The notes under the pieces: generated by a model
What the model saw: only the letters and a program-made list of their open reading frames with translations
What the model was told of the DNA's origin: nothing
The model's database searches: none
Shown: positions 26,097 through 35,890 of the stretch, piece after piece
Position numbering within the stretch: position 1 is the stretch's first letter
How the letters are laid out: every line of letters begins with the position of its first letter
Origin: Nodularia sp. LEGE 06071
GTDB lineage: Bacteria > Cyanobacteriota > Cyanobacteriia > Cyanobacteriales > Nostocaceae
DNA: 64,000 bases
Assembly: GCF_015207755.1 (NCBI RefSeq)
Contig: NZ_JADEWH010000003.1
Location: forward strand, 124,001-188,000
Direction: 5' to 3'
Translations under genes and position numbers: made by a program

Positions 26097-28493
26097 AATT
26101 GATATCATAATTTCTGTTCCCTGTTCTGGGAGACTTTGAATGATTAACTCTGCACCAATGCGATCGCAACGTTCTTTCATACTGATCAATCCAAAACCCT
26201 GCACCATAGATAAACTATCCATTTCAAATCCCTGACCATTGTCTTTTACCCGCAGGATAAATTGAGTGGGTTGATACACTAATTGAATCTGAATTTCACT
26301 AGCTTGTGCATATTTAATTGCATTTGTCAATGCCTCCTGACCAATACGCAGCAAGTTATTTTCTCTGTCTATCGATAACGGGTATACTTCCCCCATGACT
26401 GTGCAAATTATCTGCGTATCAATGGCAGCAGACATTTGTGCTGCTAGGCGTTTAAAAGCTTTACGTAGATTGCTAGTTTCTAATATTTGTGGACGCAGGG
26501 CATTAACAGAGCGCCTAGCCTCAGCCAGCCCTTCACGCGCCAAATCCCGTGCTAGATTCATATGCGCCTGAACATCTGCCGATTCATCAGTGATGATTCT
26601 GGAGGCAGCACCCAACTGGATAATTACACCTGTGAAAGCTTGAGCTAGAGTATCATGGATTTCTCTAGCCATGCGGTTACGTTCTTCTAAAATCGCAGCT
26701 TGGCGACCTTGCTCGGCTAAATTGGTTAACTGAATTGCTAAGGTGGCTTGCTGTGCCAATGCCATAATTAATTCCATATTTTCGGGTAAGCCAGTTCTGG
26801 GTTCGCGGAAGCAAAACCCGATAAATCCCAGGGGACGATCACCCAAAATCAACGGTACACGGACAATAGAACGATGTCCTTGATTTTGATGCCAGTTAAT
26901 CCGGGGGGATACCCGTTCATCGCAATCATCCAAGTTAAAGAAAACGGCTTCACCTCGAAAGAGTGCTTCTTCCCAAAAGGAAGCGATATCTCCGGGAATA
27001 GATTTTTTAAATTCTGCCAATTCGGGACTAGTGGCAATGGAAACCACTTTTCCTTCTCGCACGTAACGTTTCATTACCCGTGTGTTGGATGACTCATTGT
27101 ATAGGAATAAAGCGGCGGCATAGGAATTAATTTGAGCGGAGGCTTCTAAAAGAATATGTTCCCAAAATGTCTCGCAGTTCGGTTGATCTGCCAATCGATT
27201 CACACAGCCTCGTAGTGCTTCGTTGGCTCTGGCTAATTCGGCTGCTCTTTCTTCAGCAGCTCTGGCGCGTTCGGCAATTAGGCACTCTACCAATTGTTTA
27301 CGGTGTAATGCGGCTCCAATACTTTCAGCAGCAGCAGTGAGTACATCTATTTCCTGTTGACTCCAATGACGGGGAGTAACACAATCATCAAAGCCGACAC
27401 AACCGATGTAACTGCCCTCAATAAATATGGGGACAACACCTGTAGATTTGATTTCCAGTTTCTCAAATTGCCGTCGGGTGACAACAGGTAATTTTTCTAT
27501 TACCCGCCAGATAGACTGACCTTGATAAAGTGGTTGAATCATTACTTGGAAATGATCATTGTCCATGACAGACATCCCCACAGAATCATGGTCTGCGATT
27601 CCTGCTGCAACCCACTCATACACTACGCAGTGCTTTAGCCGTCGAGTGGATGGATCTTGACGTTCTATGATCAGCACAACGCGACTTATATTCACCAGTT
27701 TGCCCACAGCTTCCAAGGCAGTTGGAATTGCAACATCAATATCTTCCCTTTTCAACAAATCTTTGGTAATTTGGGCAACTACAGAAAGTAGGCGATCTCG
27801 CTGTTGTAAAGATACGTTGGCTGTTGCTAGTTCTGCGACTCTTGCTTGTTCAGCTTGCAGTGAGGCTTGTTCGGTACGTTTTCGCTGAATAGCACTACCA
27901 ATACAAGTGGCTGCGGTTTTGAGTACCGCTAGTTCCGCCGGATTTCGCCGCTTGGCTGTACGACAATCATCAAAACCCACTATTCCCCAATACTGATTTT
28001 CTACAAAAATGGGAACACCATGTAACGCTTTTACACCAATTGCTACTTGCCCACTGCGAAATGGTTCCGGCATTTCTTCCAGTAAATAACTAATACTTTG
28101 ACCTTGACTACAACGCTCATACCATGATTCAATTCCGGCATAAGTTCCTTGGGCTACATCAGGGTCAGAGATTTGAGATACACTATCAAAGGCCGTCCAT
28201 TCGTATAAAACCCTCCAGTGCGGCAGTCTTAAATTAGATGGATTCTCAAAATTTTCGATTACCGTGATGCGATCGCAATCCAAACTTTCTCCAATAATTT
28301 GCAATGCCGTACTCACTGCTGTATCAAAGTTGTCTATTGTCAATAGGGCTTTGGCTGCTGCTGCTGTGGCTTCTAAAAGGCGATTGGCTGCTGCTGATTC
28401 TGGAACGGCTTTTTTTTGCTCCAGGGCGATGGTAATTGCCGTTTGCATCCCCATATTCTCGTGTTGTAGAGTGTTGATGTCTTCTTGCAGCAT
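26085..28493 (-). CDS. GAF-domain sensor histidine kinase (NarX/DesK-type)
   Basis: This soluble 802-residue kinase has three GAF-like domains (about 40-200, 235-395 and 425-595), a HisKA_3 dimerisation domain with phospho-acceptor H613 (REIHDTLAQAF) and a HATPase domain (N-box QEALTNAIKYA about 718-728, DNGQGF 751-756). The first two GAF domains share the CIGSAIQRKRTEQ / SIGAALHRKQLVE exit, which suggests duplication. No Cys fits a phytochrome-type chromophore with certainty. There is no transmembrane segment, so the signal is cytoplasmic. It phosphorylates, presumably, the regulator directly downstream. Confidence 0.92.
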   Translation of the reverse strand: MLQEDINTLQHENMGMQTAITIALEQKKAVPESAAANRLLEATAAAAKALLTIDNFDTAVSTALQIIGESLDCDRITVIENFENPSNLRLPHWRVLYEWTAFDSVSQISDPDVAQGTYAGIESWYERCSQGQSISYLLEEMPEPFRSGQVAIGVKALHGVPIFVENQYWGIVGFDDCRTAKRRNPAELAVLKTAATCIGSAIQRKRTEQASLQAEQARVAELATANVSLQQRDRLLSVVAQITKDLLKREDIDVAIPTALEAVGKLVNISRVVLIIERQDPSTRRLKHCVVYEWVAAGIADHDSVGMSVMDNDHFQVMIQPLYQGQSIWRVIEKLPVVTRRQFEKLEIKSTGVVPIFIEGSYIGCVGFDDCVTPRHWSQQEIDVLTAAAESIGAALHRKQLVECLIAERARAAEERAAELARANEALRGCVNRLADQPNCETFWEHILLEASAQINSYAAALFLYNESSNTRVMKRYVREGKVVSIATSPELAEFKKSIPGDIASFWEEALFRGEAVFFNLDDCDERVSPRINWHQNQGHRSIVRVPLILGDRPLGFIGFCFREPRTGLPENMELIMALAQQATLAIQLTNLAEQGRQAAILEERNRMAREIHDTLAQAFTGVIIQLGAASRIITDESADVQAHMNLARDLAREGLAEARRSVNALRPQILETSNLRKAFKRLAAQMSAAIDTQIICTVMGEVYPLSIDRENNLLRIGQEALTNAIKYAQASEIQIQLVYQPTQFILRVKDNGQGFEMDSLSMVQGFGLISMKERCDRIGAELIIQSLPEQGTEIMISITNS

Positions 28494-28646
28494 AAGTCAC
28501 TCGCTAAACAGCAGAATCTTTACTGACTGTCACCTGAAATAGCTCGTTTTGACAATCAAATCAAAGATATCGCCTAGATTAAGCTAGAAAATTCCTAAAT
28601 TAGGTTAAGTTTGGGTTAATTAGCTTTTAAATCCAATTCCGGTACT

Positions 28647-30938
28647 TTGGTTCCGGGTGGGCAACATCTACTAAATTCCGACTACCGTCGCAAAGCCGTG
28701 ATTAATGGAATATTAAAACAGCTCCGATCTGCTTTTGCCAAAGATCAGAATTACCGTGATCCTACTGCTGATTACAACTGGTTAAAAGTTATTTTGGTAA
28801 CCAGTCTAGGAGTGACAGCTTTGGTATGGGGAGTCCGGGAACTGAAATGGTTACAGTCGTGGGAATTAACAGCTTATGACCAAATGTTGCGATCGCGTCC
28901 TGCGGAACCACCTGATCAGCGCATATTATTAGTGGAAATTACTCAAGAGGATCTCGCACAAGAGCAATGGCCTTTATCGGATGCCAAAATCAATCAACTG
29001 TTGCTCAAACTAGAATCTCACCAACCCAGTATTATCGGAATCCATTTCAACCGAGCAAATCAGGCAAATTTGGCGGAAAATCTGGAGACTCAAGACAATA
29101 TTATTAGCACTTGCTTATTCAGTAGCATAGACAGACCAGAAATTCCCCCACCACCTAATTTTCTGGAAGATAATTTAGGCTTTAAAGATTTAATTCCTGA
29201 TTACGAATCAGACCAAATTATCCGCCGCAGTTTGTTATTTGCCCACTCTCAAGATAGTAAATGTACAACTCCTTTCTCATTTGCTGCCAGATTGGCGGTT
29301 AACTATCTCGAAAAATTGGGTTTTTCCATCAATTTTGTCGATCAAGATAATTTCTCTATCGGTAAAACTCGCTTTTCTACCCTCAATGCCAATTCCGGTA
29401 GTTATAAAAGACTGGATGCGGCAGGATACCAAATACTATTGAATTATCGCCGTACTGAGCGCATAGCTGAGAAAGTCACTCTGACGCAAGTTCTCAACAA
29501 TCAATTCGACCCCAACTTAGTCAAAGATAAGTTAGTAATTATCGGCACAACTGCCCCCAGTGTTAATTCTGGTTTAAATACACCTTATAATGCCGCACCT
29601 GACCAACCATCTAGAACGCCTGCTGTCTTGATTCATGCACACATAGCTAGTCAGATTCTCAGTACAGTCCTGGATGGACGACCCTTGATTTGGTACTGGT
29701 CTGAAGGAGTGGAAATCCTCTGGCTGTGTGCTTGGTCAAGCATAGGTACTATTTTCGGATGGCGACTGCGACATCCATTGTTGTTGCTAGTGGTGGGAGG
29801 TGCAAGTTTAGCTGGCTTGGTGGGAATCTGCACAGTCGTATTTTTCCAAGCTGGTTGGATACCGCTAATCCCTCCGGCGATCGCTTTAATTATGAGTAGT
29901 GTGAGTACAATGATTTATACCACCTACAAAAATCAGCAGCAAACAAAGATCATACTGTTAAAAATTGAACAACAACAAGAAGCAATTCAACAGTTAAATA
30001 TTCTGTTACAAGATACTAAAACTACGGCAATTCGTGACGTACATATTCACTCTACATCTACACCGATTATTCCCGAAAAGAGAACTGGTGATTTACTTTT
30101 AGGTGGACGTTACCAAATATCAAAAATTTTAGGGGCTGGGGGATTTGGTCGGACTTTCATAGCAAAAGATACTCAGCGACCCGGTAATCCTGTCTGTGTA
30201 GTTAAACAATTAATGCCAGCACGTCGAGATCCGAAATTTTTACAAGTAGCAAGAAGGTTATTTAATACGGAAGCGGAAATTTTAGAAGTGTTGGGAAAAC
30301 ATCAGCAAATTCCCGAACTGCTAGCTTATTTTGAAGATAATCAAGAATTTTATTTAATCCAAGAATACATTCCTGGACATACCCTGAATGAAGAATTACC
30401 ACCTGTGCAGGTTGTACAGAATGAAGCTTTTGTGATTGATATGCTCAAAGGGGTTTTAGAAGTACTAGTATTTATGCATGAACGGCGGATAATTCATCGT
30501 GACATCAAACCAACTAATATTATTAGATGCTCTAAAGATAATCGCTTGGTGTTAATTGACTTTGGTGCAGTCAAGTTGATGCAACCGCCAAATAGCGAGC
30601 AAACAGAGTTAGCAACTGTCGCCATTGGGACAAGGGGTTATGCACCACCAGAGCAATTTGCCGGTCATCCCCGCTTGTCTAGTGATATTTACGCTTTGGG
30701 AATCATCGCTATTCAAGCTATTACTGGCATACCACCCCAAGAACTCAAAGCAGATTTTGATACAGGTAATATTATGTGGCGACAAACAGCCAAAGTTAGT
30801 GACAAATTAGCCGAAATTTTAGATAAAATGGTACGCTATCATTTTAGCGATCGCTATCAAACCGCAGCCGATGTGATGCAAGATTTAAATCACTTGACTG
30901 CTTCGACATCTGCAACCTCTTATACCAATTCAATATAA
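28647..30938 (+). CDS. CHASE2-domain serine/threonine protein kinase
   Basis: The 763-residue protein begins with a short cytosolic part and one TM (about 47-65), then a periplasmic CHASE2 sensor (about 75-350), three closely spaced TM helices (about 355-435), a short coiled coil and a cytoplasmic Hanks-type kinase (from about 484). The kinase has a Gly-rich loop (GAGGFGRTF), VVKQ lysine, HRDIKPTN (H617, D619) and DFG (D638), so it should be active. The frame opens with a TTG at 28647; a GTG at 28698 is an equally plausible start. It is divergent from the GAF histidine kinase, and the shared 150-bp gap may hold both promoters. Confidence 0.92.
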   Translation: MVPGGQHLLNSDYRRKAVINGILKQLRSAFAKDQNYRDPTADYNWLKVILVTSLGVTALVWGVRELKWLQSWELTAYDQMLRSRPAEPPDQRILLVEITQEDLAQEQWPLSDAKINQLLLKLESHQPSIIGIHFNRANQANLAENLETQDNIISTCLFSSIDRPEIPPPPNFLEDNLGFKDLIPDYESDQIIRRSLLFAHSQDSKCTTPFSFAARLAVNYLEKLGFSINFVDQDNFSIGKTRFSTLNANSGSYKRLDAAGYQILLNYRRTERIAEKVTLTQVLNNQFDPNLVKDKLVIIGTTAPSVNSGLNTPYNAAPDQPSRTPAVLIHAHIASQILSTVLDGRPLIWYWSEGVEILWLCAWSSIGTIFGWRLRHPLLLLVVGGASLAGLVGICTVVFFQAGWIPLIPPAIALIMSSVSTMIYTTYKNQQQTKIILLKIEQQQEAIQQLNILLQDTKTTAIRDVHIHSTSTPIIPEKRTGDLLLGGRYQISKILGAGGFGRTFIAKDTQRPGNPVCVVKQLMPARRDPKFLQVARRLFNTEAEILEVLGKHQQIPELLAYFEDNQEFYLIQEYIPGHTLNEELPPVQVVQNEAFVIDMLKGVLEVLVFMHERRIIHRDIKPTNIIRCSKDNRLVLIDFGAVKLMQPPNSEQTELATVAIGTRGYAPPEQFAGHPRLSSDIYALGIIAIQAITGIPPQELKADFDTGNIMWRQTAKVSDKLAEILDKMVRYHFSDRYQTAADVMQDLNHLTASTSATSYTNSI

Positions 30939-30998
30939 AGATATAGGACTACTATTTGATTTTTGTTGGCGTAGCCTGCGCTTTGCGCTTACAGACAC

Positions 30999-31077
30999 GT
31001 AGGGTGTGTTAGCGGTAGCGTAACGCACCAAAACCTTAATAATGGTGCGTTACGGACTTCATCCTAACGCACCCTAC
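30999..31077. repeat. Nested inverted repeat (TAGGGTGCGTTA family)
   Basis: Outer arms at 30999-31012 (GTAGGGTGTGTTAG) and 31064-31077 (CTAACGCACCCTAC) pair with one mismatch. Between them CGTAACGCACCA (31019-31030) and TGGTGCGTTACG (31043-31054) pair perfectly over 12 bp. Such elements based on GTGCGTTA are dispersed in Nostocales. It could also act as a terminator for the kinase gene. Confidence 0.7.
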
Positions 31078-31126
31078 AATACTTAATTTTTTCATAAATC
31101 AAACCGGATTCCTATACATAAATAGA

Positions 31127-31182
31127 ATTTAACCAGAAATCCAGTTCCCCTCCTCGCTTGCGGGGAGGGGTTAGGGGTGGGT
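31127..31182. repeat. Core of the CCCCTCC...GGAGGGG MITE-like element
   Basis: The stretch starting AATTTAACCAGAAATCCAG and containing CCCCTCCTCGCTTGCGGGG is the internal core of the element seen complete at 37510-37667. The terminal inverted repeats (GCTACsGTGTACACACA) are absent on both sides, so this is a solo core. Confidence 0.7.
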
Positions 31183-31398
31183 CGAAATAATATGCAGCCT
31201 CACAAATAATTGGTATTATGGAGTTTCTTCAATCCTCAAATCCTAAAGGAATTTTGACTATTTGGGAACATTTAAATTTACTTTACAAATAATTTTCTAA
31301 ATTGCCAAACAATTTTAATATTTTGGCAAAAGCTGATTTTTTCTTGACCAGTTTAGCCTGGTTACTAACCAATCCAAAACCTAAAATTCAAAATTTTT

Positions 31399-32427
31399 AT
31401 GACTGATGGGAAAGAAACTGCAATTGCAGGTATATATGAAGTATGTATTGGCGTTCCAGACCCAATTTTTGCCATTCAATATTGGGAGCAATTTGGCTAT
31501 CGCATTGGACAAGTGGGAGAATTACCCGCAGATGCAGCTGATCAATTATATGGAGTGAATTCTTCTTTACGTTCAATTCGCCTTTACCACCAAAATGTAG
31601 ATCATGGTTTGATTCGGTTGATGGTTTGGCAAAAGCCTACGAATCAGGGATTAGGGTTAGCGTCGATGAAAGTGAAGGGAAATCGCTGGGCGACAACTTT
31701 AACTGCTGATCTTCTCACCATTTTAAATCATGCAGAGGATGCAAAGGCCGGACGTTGGGCGATTAGATATACCAATCCTCACTGGGAAGTCATCTACAAC
31801 AAAGAGCGAAAAAGCCGACCTTTTACAGATCCTGCTGTGGGAGTGCGAGAAATGCTATTACTGCAACCCTTAACTCGACAAGTTCTATTTCAAAGATTTG
31901 GCTATACACTACCAGATTACGGACAAATTAACCATAATGCTGCTTTCAAAACTAGCCAGTGTACCCATATGGGGATGATTGTGCAGGATGATAGCAAACG
32001 AATTTTGAAATTTTATGAAGAAGTTTTAGGTTTATTGCGTGTCCGGGATGATGTAGAAACGAGCTATGAATCTTCACCAGCTGGGCGAGAAATGTTTGAC
32101 CTCAAACCGGGTGAAAAGTTTATTGTCACAGCCTTTGATGACCCTCGTTCCTCCCAGACAGACTTGATGGCGGCGCGGAGTGGGAGACTTTACATCATTC
32201 GATTTCCAGAAGCGATTAATTTAGAATCCCGCTTTGAGTCATCACAACCAGGCTGCTTAGGCATTTCACTTTATACATATCGTGCGCGTGATATCCAAGA
32301 ATATTGCGATCGCATCAAAGCCAGTTCAGTCCTGAAATATACTAACATCATCGAAAATGAATTTAGAGAGAAAAGTTTTTCCTTTGTTGCACCGGATGGC
32401 TACTTCTGGAATTTGCTAGCAGGTTGA
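31399..32427 (+). CDS. Two-domain VOC (glyoxalase/bleomycin-resistance fold) protein
   Basis: A soluble 342-residue protein with two vicinal-oxygen-chelate modules: the first begins GIYEVCIGVPDPIFAIQYWEQFGY (about 10-33) and the second CTHMGMIVQDDSKRILKFYEEVLGL (about 193-217). VOC metal ligands are usually His/Glu; His194 or so in the second domain fits, but I cannot confirm a full metal site. The family covers lyases, dioxygenases and binding proteins, so no substrate is given. Confidence 0.75.
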   Translation: MTDGKETAIAGIYEVCIGVPDPIFAIQYWEQFGYRIGQVGELPADAADQLYGVNSSLRSIRLYHQNVDHGLIRLMVWQKPTNQGLGLASMKVKGNRWATTLTADLLTILNHAEDAKAGRWAIRYTNPHWEVIYNKERKSRPFTDPAVGVREMLLLQPLTRQVLFQRFGYTLPDYGQINHNAAFKTSQCTHMGMIVQDDSKRILKFYEEVLGLLRVRDDVETSYESSPAGREMFDLKPGEKFIVTAFDDPRSSQTDLMAARSGRLYIIRFPEAINLESRFESSQPGCLGISLYTYRARDIQEYCDRIKASSVLKYTNIIENEFREKSFSFVAPDGYFWNLLAG

Positions 32428-32548
32428 GAAGAGGCAGGGGGAAAGAGGCAGGGTGCAGGGGGAGAAGAGGCAGGGGGGCAGGGGGCAGGGTGCAGGGGAG
32501 AAGATAGTTATTTCCTAATGACAAATGACAAATGACAAATGACAAATA

Positions 32549-33163
32549 ATGACTTTTCTCTCAACCCGGAAAGCAAGTCGAAATTATGGAATATATAGCA
32601 GTAAGCGACCAAAAAATTTTGCTGTGCGAATGAGAAATTGGGCTGCGACGATTGTACTAACTTCTGCTTGGCTGATATCTGGATTCATCGCTTCTCAAGC
32701 CTTGGCTGTAGCAGATCATCCCATAGCGTCTTCTCGGTCAATCTCTGAGTCAAGCAACATTAGACCGATTACCGCCAGTCAAGCTGAATTTGGAGTCCTG
32801 AGAGTTGATGCCAAAAATCAAAGTACATTTACTCCTACCACCAGAGTAGTACTGTATCAGGGTGGTAAATACGGTTGGCGGATTCAACTAAAAAATTACA
32901 AGGGTGAGGTAACATGGCGAGAAACGCTGCGATTACCAAAACCTCCAGAAACCTGGGCTACAGACGATGGTCAAACTTTGTCCTTATCAGCTGATGGTAA
33001 TGAAGCTGTAACAACTCGGACAGTATTCACAAATGATGGCAAAATTGAGAACTTCTGGACAATGGTTCCTGGCGATCCTGGTGGTAAACATCAAATACAG
33101 GTTTACATTGATAACCGTCTCATAGGTTCCTTCGATTTTGAAGTGATTTCTCTGAGAAAATAA
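32549..33163 (+). CDS. Exported hypothetical protein with a beta-rich domain
   Basis: The 204-residue product has a basic N-terminus and a hydrophobic segment ending in ASQALA (about 31-50), a likely signal peptide or anchor with cleavage after ALA. The rest (80-204: FGVLRVDAKNQS, TRVVLYQGGKYGWRI, GKHQIQVYIDNRLIGSFDFEV) reads as a beta-sandwich of about 120 residues, possibly DUF3859-like; I am not certain of this name. Function is unknown. An SD site is not obvious, and the upstream 120 bp is a purine-rich CAGGGGG repeat. Confidence 0.6.
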   Translation: MTFLSTRKASRNYGIYSSKRPKNFAVRMRNWAATIVLTSAWLISGFIASQALAVADHPIASSRSISESSNIRPITASQAEFGVLRVDAKNQSTFTPTTRVVLYQGGKYGWRIQLKNYKGEVTWRETLRLPKPPETWATDDGQTLSLSADGNEAVTTRTVFTNDGKIENFWTMVPGDPGGKHQIQVYIDNRLIGSFDFEVISLRK

Positions 33164-33225
33164 ACCTCCGCGCCCCTCTGCGTTGAAAACCATAGCAGAC
33201 TATCCTAGAAATAGAGATTTCATCA

Positions 33226-33603
33226 ATGAAACTCATGGATGCTCAGGAATTAATCCGACGTTATAACGAAGGACAGAGGTATTTTACCGCCGCCCAGTTA
33301 ACTGGAGTCAAGCTGATTGGAGCCTACTTACCTGGAATCAATTTGTGGGGAGCCGACTTGAGTCGAGCTAATCTAGCTAAAGCTAAACTTTGGGGAGCCG
33401 ACTTAAGTCAAGCTAACCTAGCCAATGCGAACTTAACTAGAGCTAACTTGTGTGGCGTTAAACTGAATGAGGCAAATCTTCGGGGAGCAAAACTCAATTT
33501 AGCCAAGTTTTATGGAGCTAATCTCAGTGGGGCTTACTATGATGAAAGCACCCGATTTTCTCGTGGTTTTGACCCCAAAAGTCACAATATGCAGAAATTT
33601 TAA
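33226..33603 (+). CDS. Pentapeptide repeat protein
   Basis: The 125-residue protein has about twelve A(D/N)LxxA-type pentapeptides (residues 33-105: GADLSRANLAKAKLWGADLSQ and onward), which form a right-handed quadrilateral beta-helix. The N-terminal 25 residues (MDAQELIRRYNEGQRYFTAAQL) form a helical cap common in cyanobacterial members. Role unknown. It converges with the DUF1838 gene, the last base triplet overlapping by 4 bp. Confidence 0.92.
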   Translation: MKLMDAQELIRRYNEGQRYFTAAQLTGVKLIGAYLPGINLWGADLSRANLAKAKLWGADLSQANLANANLTRANLCGVKLNEANLRGAKLNLAKFYGANLSGAYYDESTRFSRGFDPKSHNMQKF

Positions 33604-34415
33604 TCCTCTTCGGCTTCGGGAAGCGGGAAAATTTCGCCAGCCAAGTAAGCCTGAAAGTGTTTTTGGAAGTACAGCCAAGATGTCATATCTTCCCCATCTA
33701 AAACGGCTTTTGGAGCTTGCTTGTACAGAGGAACGCGGGTATTAATTTCATCTTGAAGCAACTGGGGTAATTCTGTGAAACCATTTACTTTACTTCCCGA
33801 AGCACTGTAAATGAGATAACCAGAGCGCTCGCCCATTTTCATCCAAGGCAACCATTGACCAATTCTATCCCAACCCAGTCTCAATTGAGACACTGAAACC
33901 AGTTCTGAGTTAAATAAATCTACTGTTGGTACAGCTAATTTGAATAATTCCGTAGCCTGATAAATTGCATATGGGCTATATTCAGCAAACTGGGGATTTT
34001 CGGCTAATGGATTTGGATATGTGGGAAAAATATCAAAAACGAAGGTTGTAGTGTCTCCCTCAACTTGTGCGGGAAATTTGCCTTGAAACTGCCCCTGCAC
34101 CGGATTATTAGCAACGTGGATCACAGGCACTGTTTCACCTGTCCAGGGGTTCTCCCAGTGCCGCAGAATCTCATCGGTTTGTGGATCTAGGTAGTAAGTC
34201 AGTTCCCTGGATGTAAAATCCCAACTACCTTCTGCTGTGGGAATGCATCTACTCACGCTGACCCCCGACATTTTAAACAGCAATTTTCTTTTCTCACCAG
34301 GGATAAAACTGTAAATCTTACCTGTCCAAATCAGGAATGTAGATTTAGTAGGGTCAAGGGAAGAACGGGTTTTTACCCATTGCTGGGCATCTAATTCTTG
34401 AACTTGGGCAACCAT
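33600..34415 (-). CDS. DUF1838 family protein
   Basis: A soluble 271-residue protein matching DUF1838 by its WTGKIYSFIPGEKRKLLFKMSG segment (about 29-52), the RELTYYLDPQTDEILRHWENPWTGE stretch (68-93) and its length. The family has no established function. The ATG is preceded by GGAGA. An array of TCATTGG heptamers at 34425-34461 separates it from the AbrB-type gene upstream. Confidence 0.75.
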   Translation of the reverse strand: MVAQVQELDAQQWVKTRSSLDPTKSTFLIWTGKIYSFIPGEKRKLLFKMSGVSVSRCIPTAEGSWDFTSRELTYYLDPQTDEILRHWENPWTGETVPVIHVANNPVQGQFQGKFPAQVEGDTTTFVFDIFPTYPNPLAENPQFAEYSPYAIYQATELFKLAVPTVDLFNSELVSVSQLRLGWDRIGQWLPWMKMGERSGYLIYSASGSKVNGFTELPQLLQDEINTRVPLYKQAPKAVLDGEDMTSWLYFQKHFQAYLAGEIFPLPEAEED

Positions 34416-34424
34416 ATCCGGTCT

Positions 34425-34461
34425 CCTTAGTCATTAGTCATTGGTCATTGGTCATTGGTCA
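34425..34461. repeat. TCATTGG heptamer array
   Basis: Five tandem TCATTAG/TCATTGG units lie between the DUF1838 start and the AbrB-type gene stop, identical in type to the array at 16647-16742. Confidence 0.8.
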
Positions 34462-34469
34462 TGGGATTA

Positions 34470-35657
34470 TTAAACTGGCTCTGATAGATGACTATCAAGA
34501 CGGCGAAACAAAAATATCCACAGTGGTAGGGAACTATTAATGGCAATCAGTCGGACTAAATGACCGGTTGTAACAATTTCTACATTATGATTTAATGCCA
34601 AGGACAAAAGGATCATTTCTGGCGCTCCTCCTGGTGCTGTAACTAACAAACAAGTTAACCAGTCCCAAGAGGTTAATTGCATGGCCAGCATAGCAGCGAT
34701 CGCACCCGCGACCAAGGTCATGCCTACAGACATAAAAGCATAACCTACAGCCCTTTTGCCAATATTAGGTTTATCTCCCCAATACTCACCAATGGTAATT
34801 CCCAGCAGCAGTTGACCGAATAATTTGATGACTGCTGGCGGACTAAAATTCAGATCACCGAACACAGGTAGCCAATGCACCACAGAATTAAAAGCTAGAC
34901 CAACTACTAATGCACCAAAAAACTCGGCTGCTGGCATTTTACACAATCCAGCCAGATAAACTACTAATGTGGTGATTAGCAGTGCCAAGAAGAGTAATCC
35001 TATTTGATCTGGATCAAAACTCAGTAATCCCACTGCGACAGGTAATGTTTGAGGGCTGAGAACACTATCAACTGATGTCCGAGCAATGAACGGAATAAGT
35101 AAGACTACAGAGGTGACACGGATTGCCTGAACTAAAGCTACAAGGGTGACATTTCTATTGTAATCAGCAGCAATAGATGACATGACTCCCACACCGCCGG
35201 GAACTGTCGCCAACATTGATGTTAATAAATTGGTTTGACTCAAGCGGGAGTATAGGTAGCCAATGCAGCTACCACACACCAGTAAAAATAAAGTGAGAAA
35301 AATAAATATAGGAATATCAGCAGCCAGACTGGTTAAATCGCTATTGCTACTTGATGCACCGACAGTCAAGCCGACAAGTGCCATTCCCACCTTTCTCGCA
35401 TTTCGATTAGGCTTGGGATAATACTGGTATAAAATCCGAGATCCTTGTAAAACTATTGCACCAGAGGCAATTCCGCCAAATATCCAAGCAATTCCGCCTA
35501 CGTGTAACTTGACTAAGACTAAGCCCAAAGGTATAGCCAGCAGTAGTTCTAGGCTGAGGATCAGGAATAATTTCACATATGACTGTTGTGGGGTAACATT
35601 TTCTTTTTCATGAGTGGGTAACTTTTGGGTGGGAGTAACACTGAGGTTTTGATTCAT
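34470..35657 (-). CDS. AbrB-family (ammonia monooxygenase-like) membrane protein
   Basis: The 395-residue polytopic protein has about ten TM segments in two related halves, the pattern of the AbrB/DUF445-type duplication family (E. coli AbrB). The second half shows APGGAPEMILLSLALNHNVE and the first VPGGVGVMSSIAADYNRNV, repeated versions of a PGG motif found in each half. The family is annotated as regulator or transporter without firm evidence; a transport role seems more likely for a protein of this topology. Divergent from chlI. Confidence 0.8.
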   Translation of the reverse strand: MNQNLSVTPTQKLPTHEKENVTPQQSYVKLFLILSLELLLAIPLGLVLVKLHVGGIAWIFGGIASGAIVLQGSRILYQYYPKPNRNARKVGMALVGLTVGASSSNSDLTSLAADIPIFIFLTLFLLVCGSCIGYLYSRLSQTNLLTSMLATVPGGVGVMSSIAADYNRNVTLVALVQAIRVTSVVLLIPFIARTSVDSVLSPQTLPVAVGLLSFDPDQIGLLFLALLITTLVVYLAGLCKMPAAEFFGALVVGLAFNSVVHWLPVFGDLNFSPPAVIKLFGQLLLGITIGEYWGDKPNIGKRAVGYAFMSVGMTLVAGAIAAMLAMQLTSWDWLTCLLVTAPGGAPEMILLSLALNHNVEIVTTGHLVRLIAINSSLPLWIFLFRRLDSHLSEPV

Positions 35658-35890
35658 CGAAAAGGGCTGTTTATATTAATTTAACTATGTACTCAAAGTA
35701 ACGTGATTCACTAGAACGCACATCTGCTAAATTCCAGTTATGCAGGCAATAAAAACCAAAAAAATTTTCTCAAATTCCCCGAAGTTGCAGGCTGATTTCA
35801 AATTACTAACCCCCTTTTGTCCGTTCTTCCACCCCCTAACTGTGGCACAATAAAAAATTGTAATAAGAAAAATATTGTTAAGGTAATTTA

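Larger units (their letters stand above)
30939..31398. other. Intergenic region with two palindromic repeat elements
   Basis: The 460-bp gap between the kinase and the VOC gene has a nested inverted repeat at 30999-31077 and a MITE core at 31127-31182 (both annotated separately). The rest is AT-rich with no gene-like frame. Promoter elements for the VOC gene should lie in the last 150 bp. Confidence 0.6.
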
